Part shown: in pieces, positions 47,202 through 58,859 of the stretch
Layout: each line of letters starts with the position of its first letter
Position numbering within the stretch: the first letter of the stretch is position 1
Assembly: GCA_947311845.1 (NCBI GenBank)
Contig: CAMZMU010000107.1
Coordinates: forward strand, 13,995,042 to 14,059,041
Reading direction: 5' to 3'
From: Poa pratensis
Taxonomy: Eukaryota; Streptophyta; Magnoliopsida; Poales; Poaceae
Length of the DNA stretch: 64,000 nt
Position numbers and translations under genes: made by a program
The notes under the pieces: model-generated
Told to the model about the DNA's origin: nothing
Seen by the model: only the letters and a program-made list of their open reading frames with translations
Databases searched by the model: none

Positions 47202-47392
47202 CGTCTTTGGATTTGCTCCCCTTCTAGATCCTCTGTCAGCTCAAGATAACCAACCAAAGAATGGTTCATTTGCTAGGACAGTTTAAAATAGGTTGATTAA
47301 TTGCTTATACAGTGATAATTATTTTCTCAATACTAAAGCACAGTTGGCTCTCATGTAGGACATTTTTATTGGATGAAAATCTGGCTCTGTAG

Positions 47393-47831
47393 AAACTATG
47401 CAAAGCGTGCGTCCTGCTGGACGGCTTGAATCGAGGCTTGCCCAAACTAGGCATAGGGATGACGTGAATTATTTGCAACTAGTTGCACCCGCAACTAGTT
47501 TTCAAAAATCGTACTTCCGAGTTTCCAAAAATCAAGAAAAAAATCATGGACATGGACCATGTTGAATCTTCGACACCCAGAAAATTTCATCCAAAAATAT
47601 GCTCATATGTGGCCTGTGCAAAAAAAGAGAAATGAAAGTTTGAATATTGGAAACTCGGAAGTATGATTTTTGGAAACTAGTTGCGGGTGCAACTAGTTGC
47701 AAATTTGAGTTTCCGTAGGGAGGGCTGCTAAAGGCGGTGCTGGAACTGATGTTGACGGTGAGCGTCAAGGCAAACGTCCAGAGAGGAACAGGTCAAGCCT
47801 ACAAGGAAAACATGGCAACTTGGACTTCTAA
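47393..47831 (+). pseudogene. Duplicated CTU1 exon 10, split by a MITE
   Basis: The exon starts after the same CTCTGTAG acceptor and encodes [22 protein letters not shown], then is interrupted by a 256-bp element. It resumes with the GRAAKGGAGTD-type tail and still ends in a stop (TAA instead of TGA). No upstream exons exist here, so it cannot make CTU1. Confidence 0.9.
47460..47715. mobile_element. TIR MITE in the duplicated CTU1 exon
   Basis: Near its ends this 256-bp insertion has inverted repeats of about 58 bp (TTGCAACTAGTTGCACCCGC and complement; TACTTCCGAGTTTCC and complement). A 6-bp duplication TAGGGA is at 47454-47459 and 47716-47721. The intact exon (near 39681) shows the empty site. 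The superfamily is not assigned. Confidence 0.85.
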
Positions 47832-47842
47832 TGTCTGTTGTA

Positions 47843-47966
47843 CTCCCTCTGTTCGGATTTAATTGACACACATTTTGTTACACATGAATGTATCTAGACA
47901 TCAAACAAGTATAAGATATATCCATATTTGGACAAAACCAAGTCAATTAATTTGGAACGGAGGGAG
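47843..47966. mobile_element. Stowaway MITE in the distal duplicate
   Basis: This 124-bp element has CTCCCTCTGTTCGGATTTAA and complementary ends (AACGGAGGGAG), with TA duplications at 47841-47842 and 47967-47968. It is absent from the proximal copy just after the CTU1 stop. Confidence 0.93.
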
Positions 47967-47968
47967 TA

Positions 47969-49621
47969 ATAGATACCGAGGAAGGTCAGGTATTCCTTCA
48001 GTATGCTGTACTATAACTTAACCTGCTTTAGTTCATGACCACCACTGCTTGTTAAGACGGGAAAGTGATAAAATGAAATACAGGCTATACCGGGAATTGT
48101 TATTCAGTAAAAAAAAAATCAATGAGATTCACGACACACGTATATGCTTATGACAAACGATGAGGTTGTCATTAGTACTACAGTCTACACATGTCAATTA
48201 TCACCCAGTTCAGTAAAATGATGGTGTTCTCTGTTTGTTTCTTTACATCTTTAAGAAGAAAAGATTATAAATCTTTTCAACCTCATATATGTCGGCAAGA
48301 AGTACTTTCTAATTCCGTTAAAAAAATATTTCCCAAGAATCCAATATCTGCAGTGCATAACAGCAAGGACGTTTGTCACAAACATGAGAATTAGAAATGT
48401 TAGGTTGCCTGCTCAACTAAATATTCTGTAACAAGAATGTTAGGTTGTCTACTCGAAAGAATAACATCATTTTATCTCAAAGGATGCATTACCCCAGCCT
48501 ACAAAGAACTCATTTTCGGGCCTAGAGCGGTCAAAGCCGTTAAATTCACAAACCCTCCTCCAGATCACCATTTCATGATGGCTCGGTAGCAGCAATACAT
48601 ATATGGGCAGCACCATCGCGCAGGAAACCGCTTCCGCGCTACAAATCTTGTCCGCTTTCATAGGAGGATTATTGACGAACATCATCGCGGAAGGCACTTT
48701 CTTGCGTAACCGTTTCCGCCTATTATGTTCACTGCTGCTTCCTGTCCTTATCCCTCTACTCACTGTTGGTGGCTCTTCACTGAATGATCAACATAAGTGG
48801 CTAATATCACATCATATACATCTTGGGGGACACCGTTTACAGTAAAGAGCCGAAAAGCAATAGCGATTATTTGCTAAAAAGGAATTCCATTGCTGACGCT
48901 AAAAAAAGGTTAGACTGTTAAGACTTACTGAACAAAAGAAAAGCAATCCCTTTCAATCTCTAAGGCAATTATTTCAACTGGAGTCCCTTTTCCATTTATA
49001 TATTTTAAATAAAAAGTAAGATGTCGAAACGAGGTCTAGGCAGTAATGCAACATTGAACTGCACTACAAGACTTGAGACTCACTGCTCCTCCCGCCTTGC
49101 CACTAACACTACCATATAACTCTTGATGCCATCCTTGTTCTTCAGCTGGCATTTTTATTTGGACTGGAAATAAAAAGGAAAGGAATCAGCAAAAGGATTA
49201 TCAGGCATCTGAAGATAGTCAAAGACAAAAGAGGAGGTACGACAGTAATCAAATATTACGTGGTCATCAAAAGCCAAAATGATACACAAGTTTGAGCTTA
49301 TGGATTAAACTACATAATGTCCAGAACATAAATAATTTAAACCTACAGTTTATCCATCAATATGTTGCTTGAATAGAATTCTGCCTATGGAACAAATAAT
49401 CATATACACATTTCACAGTTATACCAAACGATCAATGGTAGATGGGATGAAACAGTAACAAAAGCAACGAATTTAGGATGATGAGTGCAGCCTATCATAT
49501 AAAACATTTTATGCTTTGATCAAACCCACAAGTTTCAACCACAGATAAGCATATATATAAAGCAAATGAGCACCAAAGTATTAACAGAATTCACATATCA
49601 AATTTCGGTGATATCATGAGT
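47969..49621. other. Non-coding spacer of the distal duplicate
   Basis: Counterpart of 39830-42659 without the LINE. No gene recognised. Confidence 0.6.
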
Positions 49622-51024
49622 TCAGAGACAAACAAAATTAAGAAAGTTAAAGGCAAACCTTGCACGATGATCACCCTTGAGCTTAGGGAATTTGGGAGGC
49701 CATGTCATCATAAAAGGATGGATCCGCTCTAGAGCTTGATCCTCTTGTGTCACCTCATAGACTTTACGCAGCACCCTGCGCCTAGTATCGAAGCAGAATG
49801 CGCATTGTCCCAACTTGAGGAACACAAACTCGAGAAAATCCCCGTCTGGGTAGTTTGCAAAAGAGTAGCAGGCTCGCCATAATCCGTCCAGCCCGTCATT
49901 CCCAAAGTCTCAAACATCTCGGGCAAGCTAACGACATCAATAAGCACCCAGCCCGGACCGATGTGGTCTATGTGAAGCCACATACAAAGCTGGAGGTCCT
50001 CATCAAGATGGACGAGAAAAATCCCAACATCATCATTGACCGGTGCCAGCATCATATCTTTGTAATCGTACTTCTCCATTCCTTCGGGTAGCGGAATTTT
50101 GGAGAAGGTTGAGGTCTTCAGATCCAGCGCGGCAATGCTGGTTTTGTGCTCCAGATAGATCTTGGTGCCGATCAGCACAGGATTTGAATCCGAGTTGGGA
50201 GAAGGGAGCACAGCAGCGGCCGATGCACGGAAGCGCCACTGGCCGTCGTCCTGCAGCACGTATACGTGCGCCTTGTACTTCACGGAGTATTCGCTGGTGG
50301 GTCGGTTCACGAGGAAGGCCATGGAGAGCCAGACGTAGACGAGGCTGTCGCGGCCGCCTTGGTCCACCTTGAGGATGAAGGTGGCGGCGGTGCAGGCCGG
50401 GTCGTCGAGTAGGTCGAGCGGGATCACGGGGACGGGGACGACGCCTCGGTGAGGGCTCATCGGCCAGTGCACCTCGAGCGCTGGGCATCCCTTGCCGTAG
50501 AAGCCGCTGACGAGCATGGTGTCGTTCTGGAGGTCGCAGATGCACGCGAAGTCCTCGTCGTACGCGTCCAGGCCTCTGTAGCTCTCGACCAAGCGGACGG
50601 CGGCGTCGAGCTCCTCAGGCGGCGGCGGCTGATCAGATTCAGGAGCCGGTGGCTGGTCGGATTCAGTTGGCTGCGGCTGATCGGATTCAGGCGGCGGCGG
50701 CTGGTCGGATTCAGTTGGCTGCGGCTGATCGGATTCAGTTGGCTGCGGCTGATCGGATTCAGGCGGTGGCGGCGGCGGCTGATAAAATTCAGGCGGCATG
50801 GGGACGAAGCGCGGGCGGAGAAGGATGTGGGTGGTGGTGGACCTGGTGGCGACGTAGAAGCCGAGGAGGCGGGGCGGGTGTTGGCGGCGGAACCAGCGGA
50901 GGAGGAAGGGGTCGGCGGCGACGAAGGACCAGCGCTTGTAGACGAAGATGGAGCGGGCGAGGCTGGTGTGGAGGTCGAAGCGGAGCATGATGTCGAGGAG
51001 GAGGTCGTGGTTGTGGAGCACCAT
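49622..51024 (-). pseudogene. F-box protein gene, copy 2 (one-base frameshift)
   Basis: The frame starts at the first in-frame ATG (MVLHNHDLLLDIML, 51024); upstream codons are open but lack a Met. The F-box spans roughly residues 2-45 (DLLLDIMLRFDLHTSLARS, YKRWSFVAADPFLL), followed by HPPRLLGFYV, a Pro-rich linker of ESDQPQPT-type repeats, and a C-terminal domain (KYKAHVYVLQDDGQWRF, LDLKTSTFSKIPLPEG, GMTGWTDYGEP). At 49840-49843 there are four C bases where copy 1 has five. This shifts the frame before the last ~60 residues, which continue in another frame to 49622 (FDTRRRVLRKVYEVTQED). With the fifth base the protein would be intact, so a sequencing slip is possible. A role in SCF ubiquitination is the family expectation. 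Confidence 0.8.
50628..50790 (-). repeat. Coding minisatellite in F-box copy 2
   Basis: Units of about 24-27 bp containing CTGATCGGATTCAG are repeated about six times in frame, giving the ESDQP-rich linker. Copy 1 has fewer and different units at 44545-44640. Confidence 0.8.
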
Positions 51025-51184
51025 GGACACCGCGGTGTCGTCGCCGTCCGTAGGGGATGCCCTGAAATTGGGATCGACGAAGTTACAATCCAATCCATGG
51101 ATGATGGACACCGCGGTGTCGTCGCCGTCCGTAGGGGATGCCCTGAAATTGGGATCGACGAAGTTACAATCCAATCCATGGATG
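51023..51184. repeat. 81-bp tandem duplication at the F-box copy 2 start
   Basis: Two nearly identical 81-bp units (51023-51103 and 51104-51184) each contain CACCGCGGTGTCGTCGCC and end CAATCCATGGAT. 81 is divisible by three, so the open frame is kept (DCNFVDPNFRASPTDGDD twice), but it lies upstream of the first in-frame ATG. Copy 1 has one diverged unit. Confidence 0.9.
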
Positions 51185-51380
51185 ATGGATACAGGTAGAG
51201 ATGAAACGGAGGAGAGAACTGGATCTTACCCTTCATGAATCTCAGTAGGATCCATCGCCTATTCCTTCCACTGGCGATTGATTCAATCTACCCGCTGTGA
51301 TCAGGATTCGGGAGTAGGGGGAGGAGACGGCGGGGAAGGAGTTGCCGGAGAAGTTGGAGGCGTGCGGGTCAGATGGCGCT

Positions 51381-52616
51381 ATATAGGAGTACTGTCTTCT
51401 GAATTGTCAACACCAATACTATAAGATGAAAAATGCTCTTTACACCAAACAGATGTTAAGAGTGACTAATTTTCGGTCGAACAAGAATTCTCGGTGAGGT
51501 GACATCATCAAACCTCACCTGCAGCCCTTGCAAGTCATGCCTAGCACGAATCACGAAAAAAAATCCAACAGAATCTAGTTGCAACCCCACTTATAACTAA
51601 AAGAAATCTCAATTGCAACCCAATTTGCAAAATCACGTTGAAAATTCGGTAGTGTAGGACTTGGCTGAGCACTAACCTAATTCTAGCTTAGAATTAAGCA
51701 AAACTAAAATGTTAAACTAATTCTCGAATGGTTCTATTTCATTTTTATTATATTTTTTATGTCATACCAACAAAATATTCATCTGGATTCTTAAAAGTGT
51801 TTCTTCAATGACCAATACTGCCCTTGAGCTGAGGAGAGGAGTGGGGCTACGGCTCCCATCGAGTGGCTGCTCTCGTTTCAGGCATTGTTTGTTTCCTGCC
51901 TTCAGTTTTTCAGCATCTAGAATGAGCTCAATTTTGTCTTGCTGCAATGTTCAGATACGCAATTTAGGACCCTCGAAATTTCTGTGCTGCCTTCTGGATT
52001 GTCAATACCAATACTATAAGATGCTCTTCTGCACGAAAGGAATGTTGAACTAAATCTCAGAAAGGTTTATATTTCATTTTATTATGGCATACCAACGAAA
52101 TATTCATCTGGATTCTTAAAGGAGAGCTGAGATCGCTCAGCAACTGATTGTCCTCACGGGCATCAGAGTTGGGGGAGGAGAAAGACACGAAGCTACAAGA
52201 AGGGCGATCTGGTCTTGGTGTGTTGATCAAATAGTGCAGATATTGCTATCAAAGAAAAGGGCAAATTATCAAAGAGGAAGAAAAGATTGGGCAAAAGATC
52301 AGTTACATGGGAAGTAGAGGCAAATGATCCATACTACCATGAAAGTGTGTTCGCCTATATGGCTGTGTGCAGTCGACATTGTAAGACAGAATGGAACCAA
52401 AGGTACACAACAGAAGGTGGAGACTACACTGGAAGTGAGATGGTAACATCGAGCATAAACACCTCAAAACTGTTGTACAAGGCTACACATAGATTCTGCA
52501 CTTCCTCTATTAAATGCACATGTACTGATTTTAAACAGTAAAAACAAAATCCTTCGCTTTCAACAGTTGATCAACTCAACGGGTATGTCACCTCCAACTA
52601 AGTTCAACCAGGCTTA
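51381..52616. other. Intergenic stretch with a local duplication
   Basis: Blocks at 51395-51430 and 51715-51800 recur at 51995-52025 and 52050-52125: ACCAATACTATAAGATG, and CATACCAAC(A/G)AAATATTCATC followed by TGGATTCTTAAA. No gene is recognised; the open frame at 52287-52541 has no known domain. Confidence 0.6.
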
Positions 52617-55600
52617 CTACAGTCCCAACCGGCAAATCGGGCTGCTCTTGATGAGGTTGAAATCAACCTGGAAATCAGAATATTAGCATTTTACTCGAAA
52701 ATCGAATAGTAGCATAGACTCGAACAAAAGGAACAAAATTAACAGCATAATACCTTTGGCCCAAAGAGGTCCCGTATATTGTCGATGCCATAGAGAATCA
52801 TGGTTGGCCTGGATTACGCATCAAAATGTGGTCAGCGCAGATTTCTTGCAATTTGATAGGTAAAGCATTGTGCACACAATCTCATCTAGTTTTTTCTCTT
52901 ACACTTCTACTCGAGAGATTATTTGCGAAACAAAGATTGGGAAGACGAAAGATTTTGTGAAAAGGGTCTAAGTTTAACAGGTAAATGCACATAAAGGAAT
53001 CATTAATATGGAGACTGTTGCTAGCTTTACCTTTCAAGTGAAAGACCCCATGCAATGACATTAACACCCTCTGGCAGTCCCATGGGAAGTAACATTTCGG
53101 GTCTGAACATACCGGAGTTGCCGATTTCAACCCATTTCTTCAACCCATCGTGGTAGCTGAAAACGGAAAAACAACAATGATTCATCATTCATGGATCACA
53201 ATAACCATGAAAATAACAGCAATCGAAGTTGTTCTGACCTGAAAATCTCCATGCTTGGTTCAGTGTACGGATTGTAGGCAGGTTTGAAACGCAGCTTTGA
53301 CATGCCTAAGAGTCAGAAAAAGAGACGTGACATTCTTAAATCTCTATCTCTATGTATAAAAAGTAGTAGACGTAACAGATACAGGAAAAATAAAGAATAT
53401 CAGAATACAGAAGACAGTTTGGTGGATATAAATTCTACAGCTCGATACAAGTGAACGCCTCGCAGTATTTGACAGTATGGAACATATACAGTACAATATT
53501 TATCTTGAAAAACATAATCAAACAGAGATAGACTATATACACGAGAAAAAGAGCCTAAAAGACATTTCCATTGTGTTCCTACTTTAAAGGGCATGGTTGT
53601 ATTGCTACAAGATGATAAATTTAAGAGGGTTCTCATCCAGAAATGCAGCATACTCAAGATCAAAGCAAGAAGACAACAAGAACAAAGCATCCCCAAGCAA
53701 CTGTTATCACCAAATAGCAGAGGACAGTCACTATTTTGCATTAATTAAAGCTTGTTTAAGACTCATGTAAATATGTTCTCCGTTCTCTTGGTAATGTTTA
53801 AATCACAATCTAAACCATCTTAATTATGCTGCACCTCTAGAAGCCAACTTGTCGAATATTTGGGAGATGGACATGGAAAATAAATATTCTTGGAACAGTT
53901 GCACACCAGATGGCAGTAAAGCTTTTATATGAATTTAACAGCAAGATCTATAAATATTTTAAAAAGTTGATGGCTTTGGATTAGCACCTAGTCTCGAGAA
54001 GAAATCCTCCAATACACCTATCAGATCACCAAGCGTCAAACCATAATCACAAATAAGACCTGAAATGAGAAGCATTGTAAGTAGCTTCATAGCTGGAAGG
54101 TTACTGCGTTACATCCAAGATATGGACCAAATATCAACGGATTAGAACCCATAGGCAAGAAACGATAGAATGGTTACCTTCTATCTGGTGGAATTCCGCA
54201 AGATGAGTTCGGTCCACAGCTTCATTCCGGAAAACACGATCGATGGAATAGTACCTCTTAGGAGCAAAAGGTTTCTGAAAACCATGGTGGTTTATCAAAG
54301 AAACATATCTCATGAATCGTTCAACATAACAGAAAAGGCAAATTGATATCACCTTCACTAATTTAGCCAAACTAAGACCATATAAGTTACAAGGAAATGG
54401 AATGAGACAAAATAAGCAACACTTAATTGATATACCTCCTGCGCTAGCTTGTATAACATCCTTGAGGAAACTGCAGTTGTGTGAGTACGAAGCAGGTTTT
54501 TCTCTGCTTCATCTCGCTTCCAATCGTAACCATATCTGCAGACAACAACCTCAAATTATGAAGTCTCTGGCTAAATCGCAACAAAAACACCACAACATAC
54601 CCTTTGGAGCCATAACCACCAGACTGATGGACTTGCTTTACTTTCTCAAGATAGTCATCAGGTAATTGTGTTGTTGTAGATGGGGCTGCAAGAAGCACGA
54701 CCAATCAAATATGTTTACATAAACTGATGACTGAACAGATTAACGGAACCTTTACCTTTGAGGAAAAATGTATCATGTGAATCCCGAGCAGGATGCTGTT
54801 GTGGCTGGAACAGTGAATCAAAATTCCAGAAGCTACCAAAGAAACATAAACCATAAGCAATGTTAGATGTATATATATATGGAACCATATCCCGTTATTC
54901 GGAAACAGTGATATGCTAAATACGCTACGTTATCTTTAAGTTTTCACATAGTGTTGTCTCCGATCTATTACTCTCAAATGACCTCAAGTTTCAGAATATC
55001 TACCATTACGAGGTACTGACCACGAGAAGTATGTAAACTAACAATACATTGTCTTATTTTATATAACAAGGCATTTTATCAGCTGGAGTAGGACCAGTCA
55101 GAGAGTAGGGTATACAGCTTATGGTTACATTTGTGTGGTACAAACATAAGAACGCACCTGCTCTCTACAAACATGTTCGTCGGCATCTCACAGAACCTGT
55201 TACATCAACAAAACGAATTAATCCATTTTCCGATATGCTTTTCTAATTGCAAATATCACGAGAAGATTATTTTATTTACCCCATCTCGAGGAAAATGTTC
55301 TGGATGGCCTCCCGGACCTGGCACAAGTCCACCAAATAACAATTTTGAGTTATCCGCTTTATCACAAAAGCTGTTTGAAAAAATGGAGCAACTGTAAAAG
55401 ATAATAGTACCTCTAACAACGGTTGCACATATCCTACTGCGATAGGTTGTCCGTGAGCTCCATAATTATAATCTTTAAATTCCAGATCCTTCCAGTCACC
55501 ACTTCAGGAAAGATAAAACACACATTAGTTTAAACAATTTGATTTAGCACGACAATAAGTGTATGGGGAATACATAATACATGGAAGAGAAAAGGATAAT

Positions 55601-57537
55601 AGCCAGCTAACAATGCAATGCAATGCAATGCAATGCAAAGAGCATAGTCCTCTTGAGAGAAGTGACATCAAATTACCTCTTGAGATGTTCTCGTGTCACA
55701 TCAGTTGCCAAAGTTTTTCTCTTTGCAACAAACTCAGGACCCTTCTTTAGTGAATACCAAATTGTTTTCCTGAAAAACAGTAAAGCAGTTGTAAAGATTA
55801 GGCAAAATTGACTTATTTTAAGGTAAATATGACTACTATTTGACACCACACTTAGTTGGCATTTATTGACACACTGGATGGACAATGAGGAGGCATTGTA
55901 ATTTGCTGGAATACACATGACAAACTAAAACGTATATCTTTTCATCAAGTTCTTGTTTGATCTGCCGCTATTATCACAATATCCCTCCTTTTAGGGTTAA
56001 TACTATCAATGGTGAATCGATCATTCTTATTTTGAAGTTTGGGAGATAGCTGGTATGAAAGACCATGTTTGCACTTAAAGAGCAACCAAAAATACAGATG
56101 TGGTAGTCTGGTAGGCTTTAATGACTTCCAATAGCACGCATGGCCTTTTCACTCAGGTTTTCTGAGCGACCATAATTTTGCAGTGCCCATCAGAGAATTT
56201 ATTGATTTTGTAATGTGTCTCAGAAAACGTAGAGCAACTATATTGTCCATGAGCCCAGGTCATCTTAACCACACAAGTTACAAACTGCAACAAAAAGTTC
56301 TCTTCAATTAAGGTACTTACTCCTTTGTTACAAGCTTTCTTCTCTTCAAATCGGCAATCGCTTTGTCATCAATAACCTACATAAAAATCCTTTTTCTTAA
56401 AGGAAGGTAAAGAATCCACAGTAAAATGGTAGGAAACAGTACACTGCAATACAGGATAAAATTATTTGTACACACTAAAAAGTACCAAAGTTTTCAGAGG
56501 TAAAAGGCTCGGATGCATTGACAAGGATCAAACAGAAATTGGTTCACAAATGCAAATGCAAAATATGGGATGCATGACGAGCAATAAGGAACACAAACCT
56601 CCCCGTTATCCAGCATTTTAAGCTGCTCTTTCAACTCATCCTCTATGTGCTCAACCTGAATAAAACAAAGAAGAAAAAGATGTCATATCTACAGATAAAA
56701 TTTTGACGACAGATGAAAGCACTTTGAAAAGAGTTGAACTATGATCAGCAAATTTAAACATCTACACCAGACATGAACTGAATTCATCGAGGAAATTGAC
56801 AGCATGACAACATTACGCCCGAAAGAACAGTAGATACGGCAGGCAAGTTTCCTATATAGATACACACAGAACTCAACTCTATCTCTGTGAAGACAATGAA
56901 ACAAAATGAGCTAAACTCTATACTTCTCTGAAGATAGAAATAAACTGAGCTCAGCTCCATACATTTCTTTTCAGCATGGGGTTTTTATTCCCCTTCTCGA
57001 TGTCAATCCACTTATATTTGGCTGCTGTCTTGAATCCAATTTCGTAGACGTTCCCCAGTTTCTCCTACAATGCACGACTGTAATCATCAGCCACTTCACT
57101 CCAATTGAACACCTAAACCAAACCCTCTTGACTGAAATTGAACACATAATGTCATTAGAGAGAGAAATCACCTGGAGCGCGGACTTTCTGGCACCCTCCG
57201 GTGGGATGGCAGCGAAGAGCTGCGCTCGGGGGAGCCCCTGTCGACGTACCCCTTGGCCTCGTCCGTGAGCACCCACGCCTCCTTGGAGATGTCCTGCGGG
57301 AAAGTAGGCTCGTTAGATAAAAAGTTGGGGGGATTGGGGAGGGAGAGGGGAGAAGCAGGAGAGTACCGCGCTCTCGACGATGCGGAAAGCGGAGAGGCTC
57401 TTGATTACGTCCTCCAGCTCCTTGTGCGGGACGCCGAGGGAGGAGGCGAAGGAGCGGGAGTCCGCGATCTCGGCGTTCGAGTTGAGTTGTGCGAGGAGGC
57501 CGGCCTCCACGTCCACCGTCGGCAAGTTCGTCGCCAT
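52617..57537 (-). pseudogene. Phenylalanyl-tRNA synthetase alpha subunit gene, 18 exons, exon 2 frameshifted
   Basis: Cytosolic PheRS (alpha2beta2) charges tRNA-Phe. Exons (high to low): 57367-57537, 57172-57293, 56963-57064, 56599-56655, 56321-56376, 55677-55769, 55411-55501, 55280-55317, 55158-55196, 54756-54832, 54601-54685, 54436-54535, 54178-54274, 53988-54059, 53239-53305, 53031-53156, 52754-52808, 52617-52667. All introns are GT-AG. Start MATNLPTVDVEAG; end SSPICRLGL. Class II core motifs are present: [29 protein letters not shown] and [12 protein letters not shown]. The coding length is 1499 nt, one short of 500 codons. Exon 2 is 122 nt where phases on both sides need 123, and its frame changes near 57222-57226 (before QLFAAIPPEG). 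Every other exon is clean, so a sequencing slip or a very recent mutation is likelier than old decay. Gene symbol FARSA is the animal name. Confidence 0.93.
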
Positions 57538-57935
57538 GGCGCCGGTCGGAGAGGTCCCCGCCTAGGTTCCGAGCGGCGCAGGGGATCGAGGGGAGGAGGG
57601 AGACGGCGGCGGCGGCGCTGGCTGCTGTCTCGTTCAGGAGATAGAAGGAGGAAATAGATAACGGATCGGGGACCTAACTCGGGCTCGGGTCGAGAGCTAA
57701 AGCTGCTAAACAAGCCTCACACAGATGCGCAACACTACACCCGTCCGTCGACGGCGTCGGCGGGGGACGGCCGGTCGCCGCGGGAGTGGCGGCGGAGGCC
57801 CAAGGTTGCAAGTGGCGGCGCACGCGTTTGGGTAGAGCAACCCTAGCTATCGCTCGATGCAAAAAATAATTATACGGAGTACTGGTTAAATGCATCCACG
57901 GTTACTTGTCTGCCAAGGACTTGTAGACACTAGTT
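57538..57935. other. PheRS alpha upstream region
   Basis: GC-rich 5' leader and promoter side of the PheRS gene. An open frame at 57674-57895 (minus) shows no domain. Nothing else recognised. Confidence 0.5.
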
Positions 57936-57957
57936 TTTTTTTTTTTTTTTTTGAAAC
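57936..57957 (-). mobile_element. 22-bp poly(A)-type retroinsertion with 18-bp target duplication
   Basis: T17 plus GAAAC (minus sense GTTTC-A17) lies between two exact copies of GACTTGTAGACACTAGTT (57918-57935 and 57958-57975). An insertion made almost only of a tail, with a long target duplication, is what extreme 5' truncation during LINE-driven target-primed reverse transcription would leave. Confidence 0.8.
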
Positions 57958-57975
57958 GACTTGTAGACACTAGTT

Positions 57976-58316
57976 GCGGTAAGGAAATATGGGTTTGGGG
58001 GGGGGAGTGGGGGGCAAACGACGGCACCGGTGAAGACATATTTGCTGACATGGCGGCCGGTGGACGTCGTTTCTGCGAAGCGATTGTGTACTGCCTCCAC
58101 TCACAAATACGTGAACTACTCCGTCGCGATTAGAAAGAGGAGGGAAGGGAAGGGATGCAGGCGATGGCGTGTTTGAGCGGTGAGATAGGGTTATTGGCGG
58201 TGTTCATCGGCGTGCGGCTAGCGAGGGCGACGGGTAGTTGTTCCGGTCCGTCGTCGAGTCGTCCATGTCTCTGTGGGACCATGGCAGCCTGATGGCTATC
58301 CTCCTCCCGAATATGG
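57976..58316. other. Intergenic stretch, nothing recognised
   Basis: GC-mixed DNA; the open frames at 57951-58133 and 58130-58336 have no domain. Confidence 0.5.
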
Positions 58317-58319
58317 TTA

Positions 58320-58809
58320 GGGCATGTTTGATTCACAGGAAAAATGGAGGAAAAGTGAAGGAATAATGTTCACGGAGGAATATTTCCTATCTCACCGTTT
58401 GAAACGCAGGAATCGCCACAGGAAGTTTCCAGGACAGGAACTCGTTTCCTTTGGTTTTGCAGGAAAATCATAGGATTCCAAACATTCGGTCCAACCTCAT
58501 TTTTTTGCTTGTCGCGTAAGACCGAGGCACATTTAGCACTCGCTCGTATGGATGCATGCATGTGCTAGTTAATAGTATTTACATGTTGTTTCTATGACAA
58601 GTGGGGCTGAGCTTTAATGGATAGTGCCTTTGACTATGCTTTGATTAGTATCAGGATTCCTATGTTTTCACAATTCCTGTGTTCCAAACGCACACAATTG
58701 AATTTCCCCCCTGTGTTTTCAGTTCCTCAGTTTTGCACATGGATTCCTATCCTATTCCTATGGTTTTCCAATTTCCATGATTTTCCTATCCTACGTTTCA
58801 AACAGGGCC
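58320..58809. mobile_element. Tourist/PIF-Harbinger-type MITE
   Basis: A 490-bp element has inverted ends (GGGCATGTTTGA / TCAAACAGGGCC) and many inverted AGGAAT/ATTCCT words, flanked by TTA at 58317-58319 and 58810-58812. The 3-bp TTA duplication and GGGCCTGTTTG-like end are typical of Tourist elements. Confidence 0.75.
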
Positions 58810-58832
58810 TTAGTGGGTCAATCTCGGCTCAA

Positions 58833-58859
58833 CCCCCCCCCCCCCCCCCCCCCCCCCCC
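58833..58859. repeat. Poly(C) run, 27 bases
   Basis: A C27 homopolymer followed by TCCCTCTCTCTCC. The length is probably unreliable in any assembly. Confidence 0.9.

Larger units (their letters stand above)
47211..51380. repeat. Segmental duplication, distal copy
   Basis: Matches 39367-46115 directly. It lacks CTU1 exons 1-9, has an ~80-bp deletion in the intron next to exon 10 (near 47366), and carries its own insertions (47460-47715 and 47843-47966). It ends near 51380, where similarity to the proximal copy stops. Confidence 0.92.
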
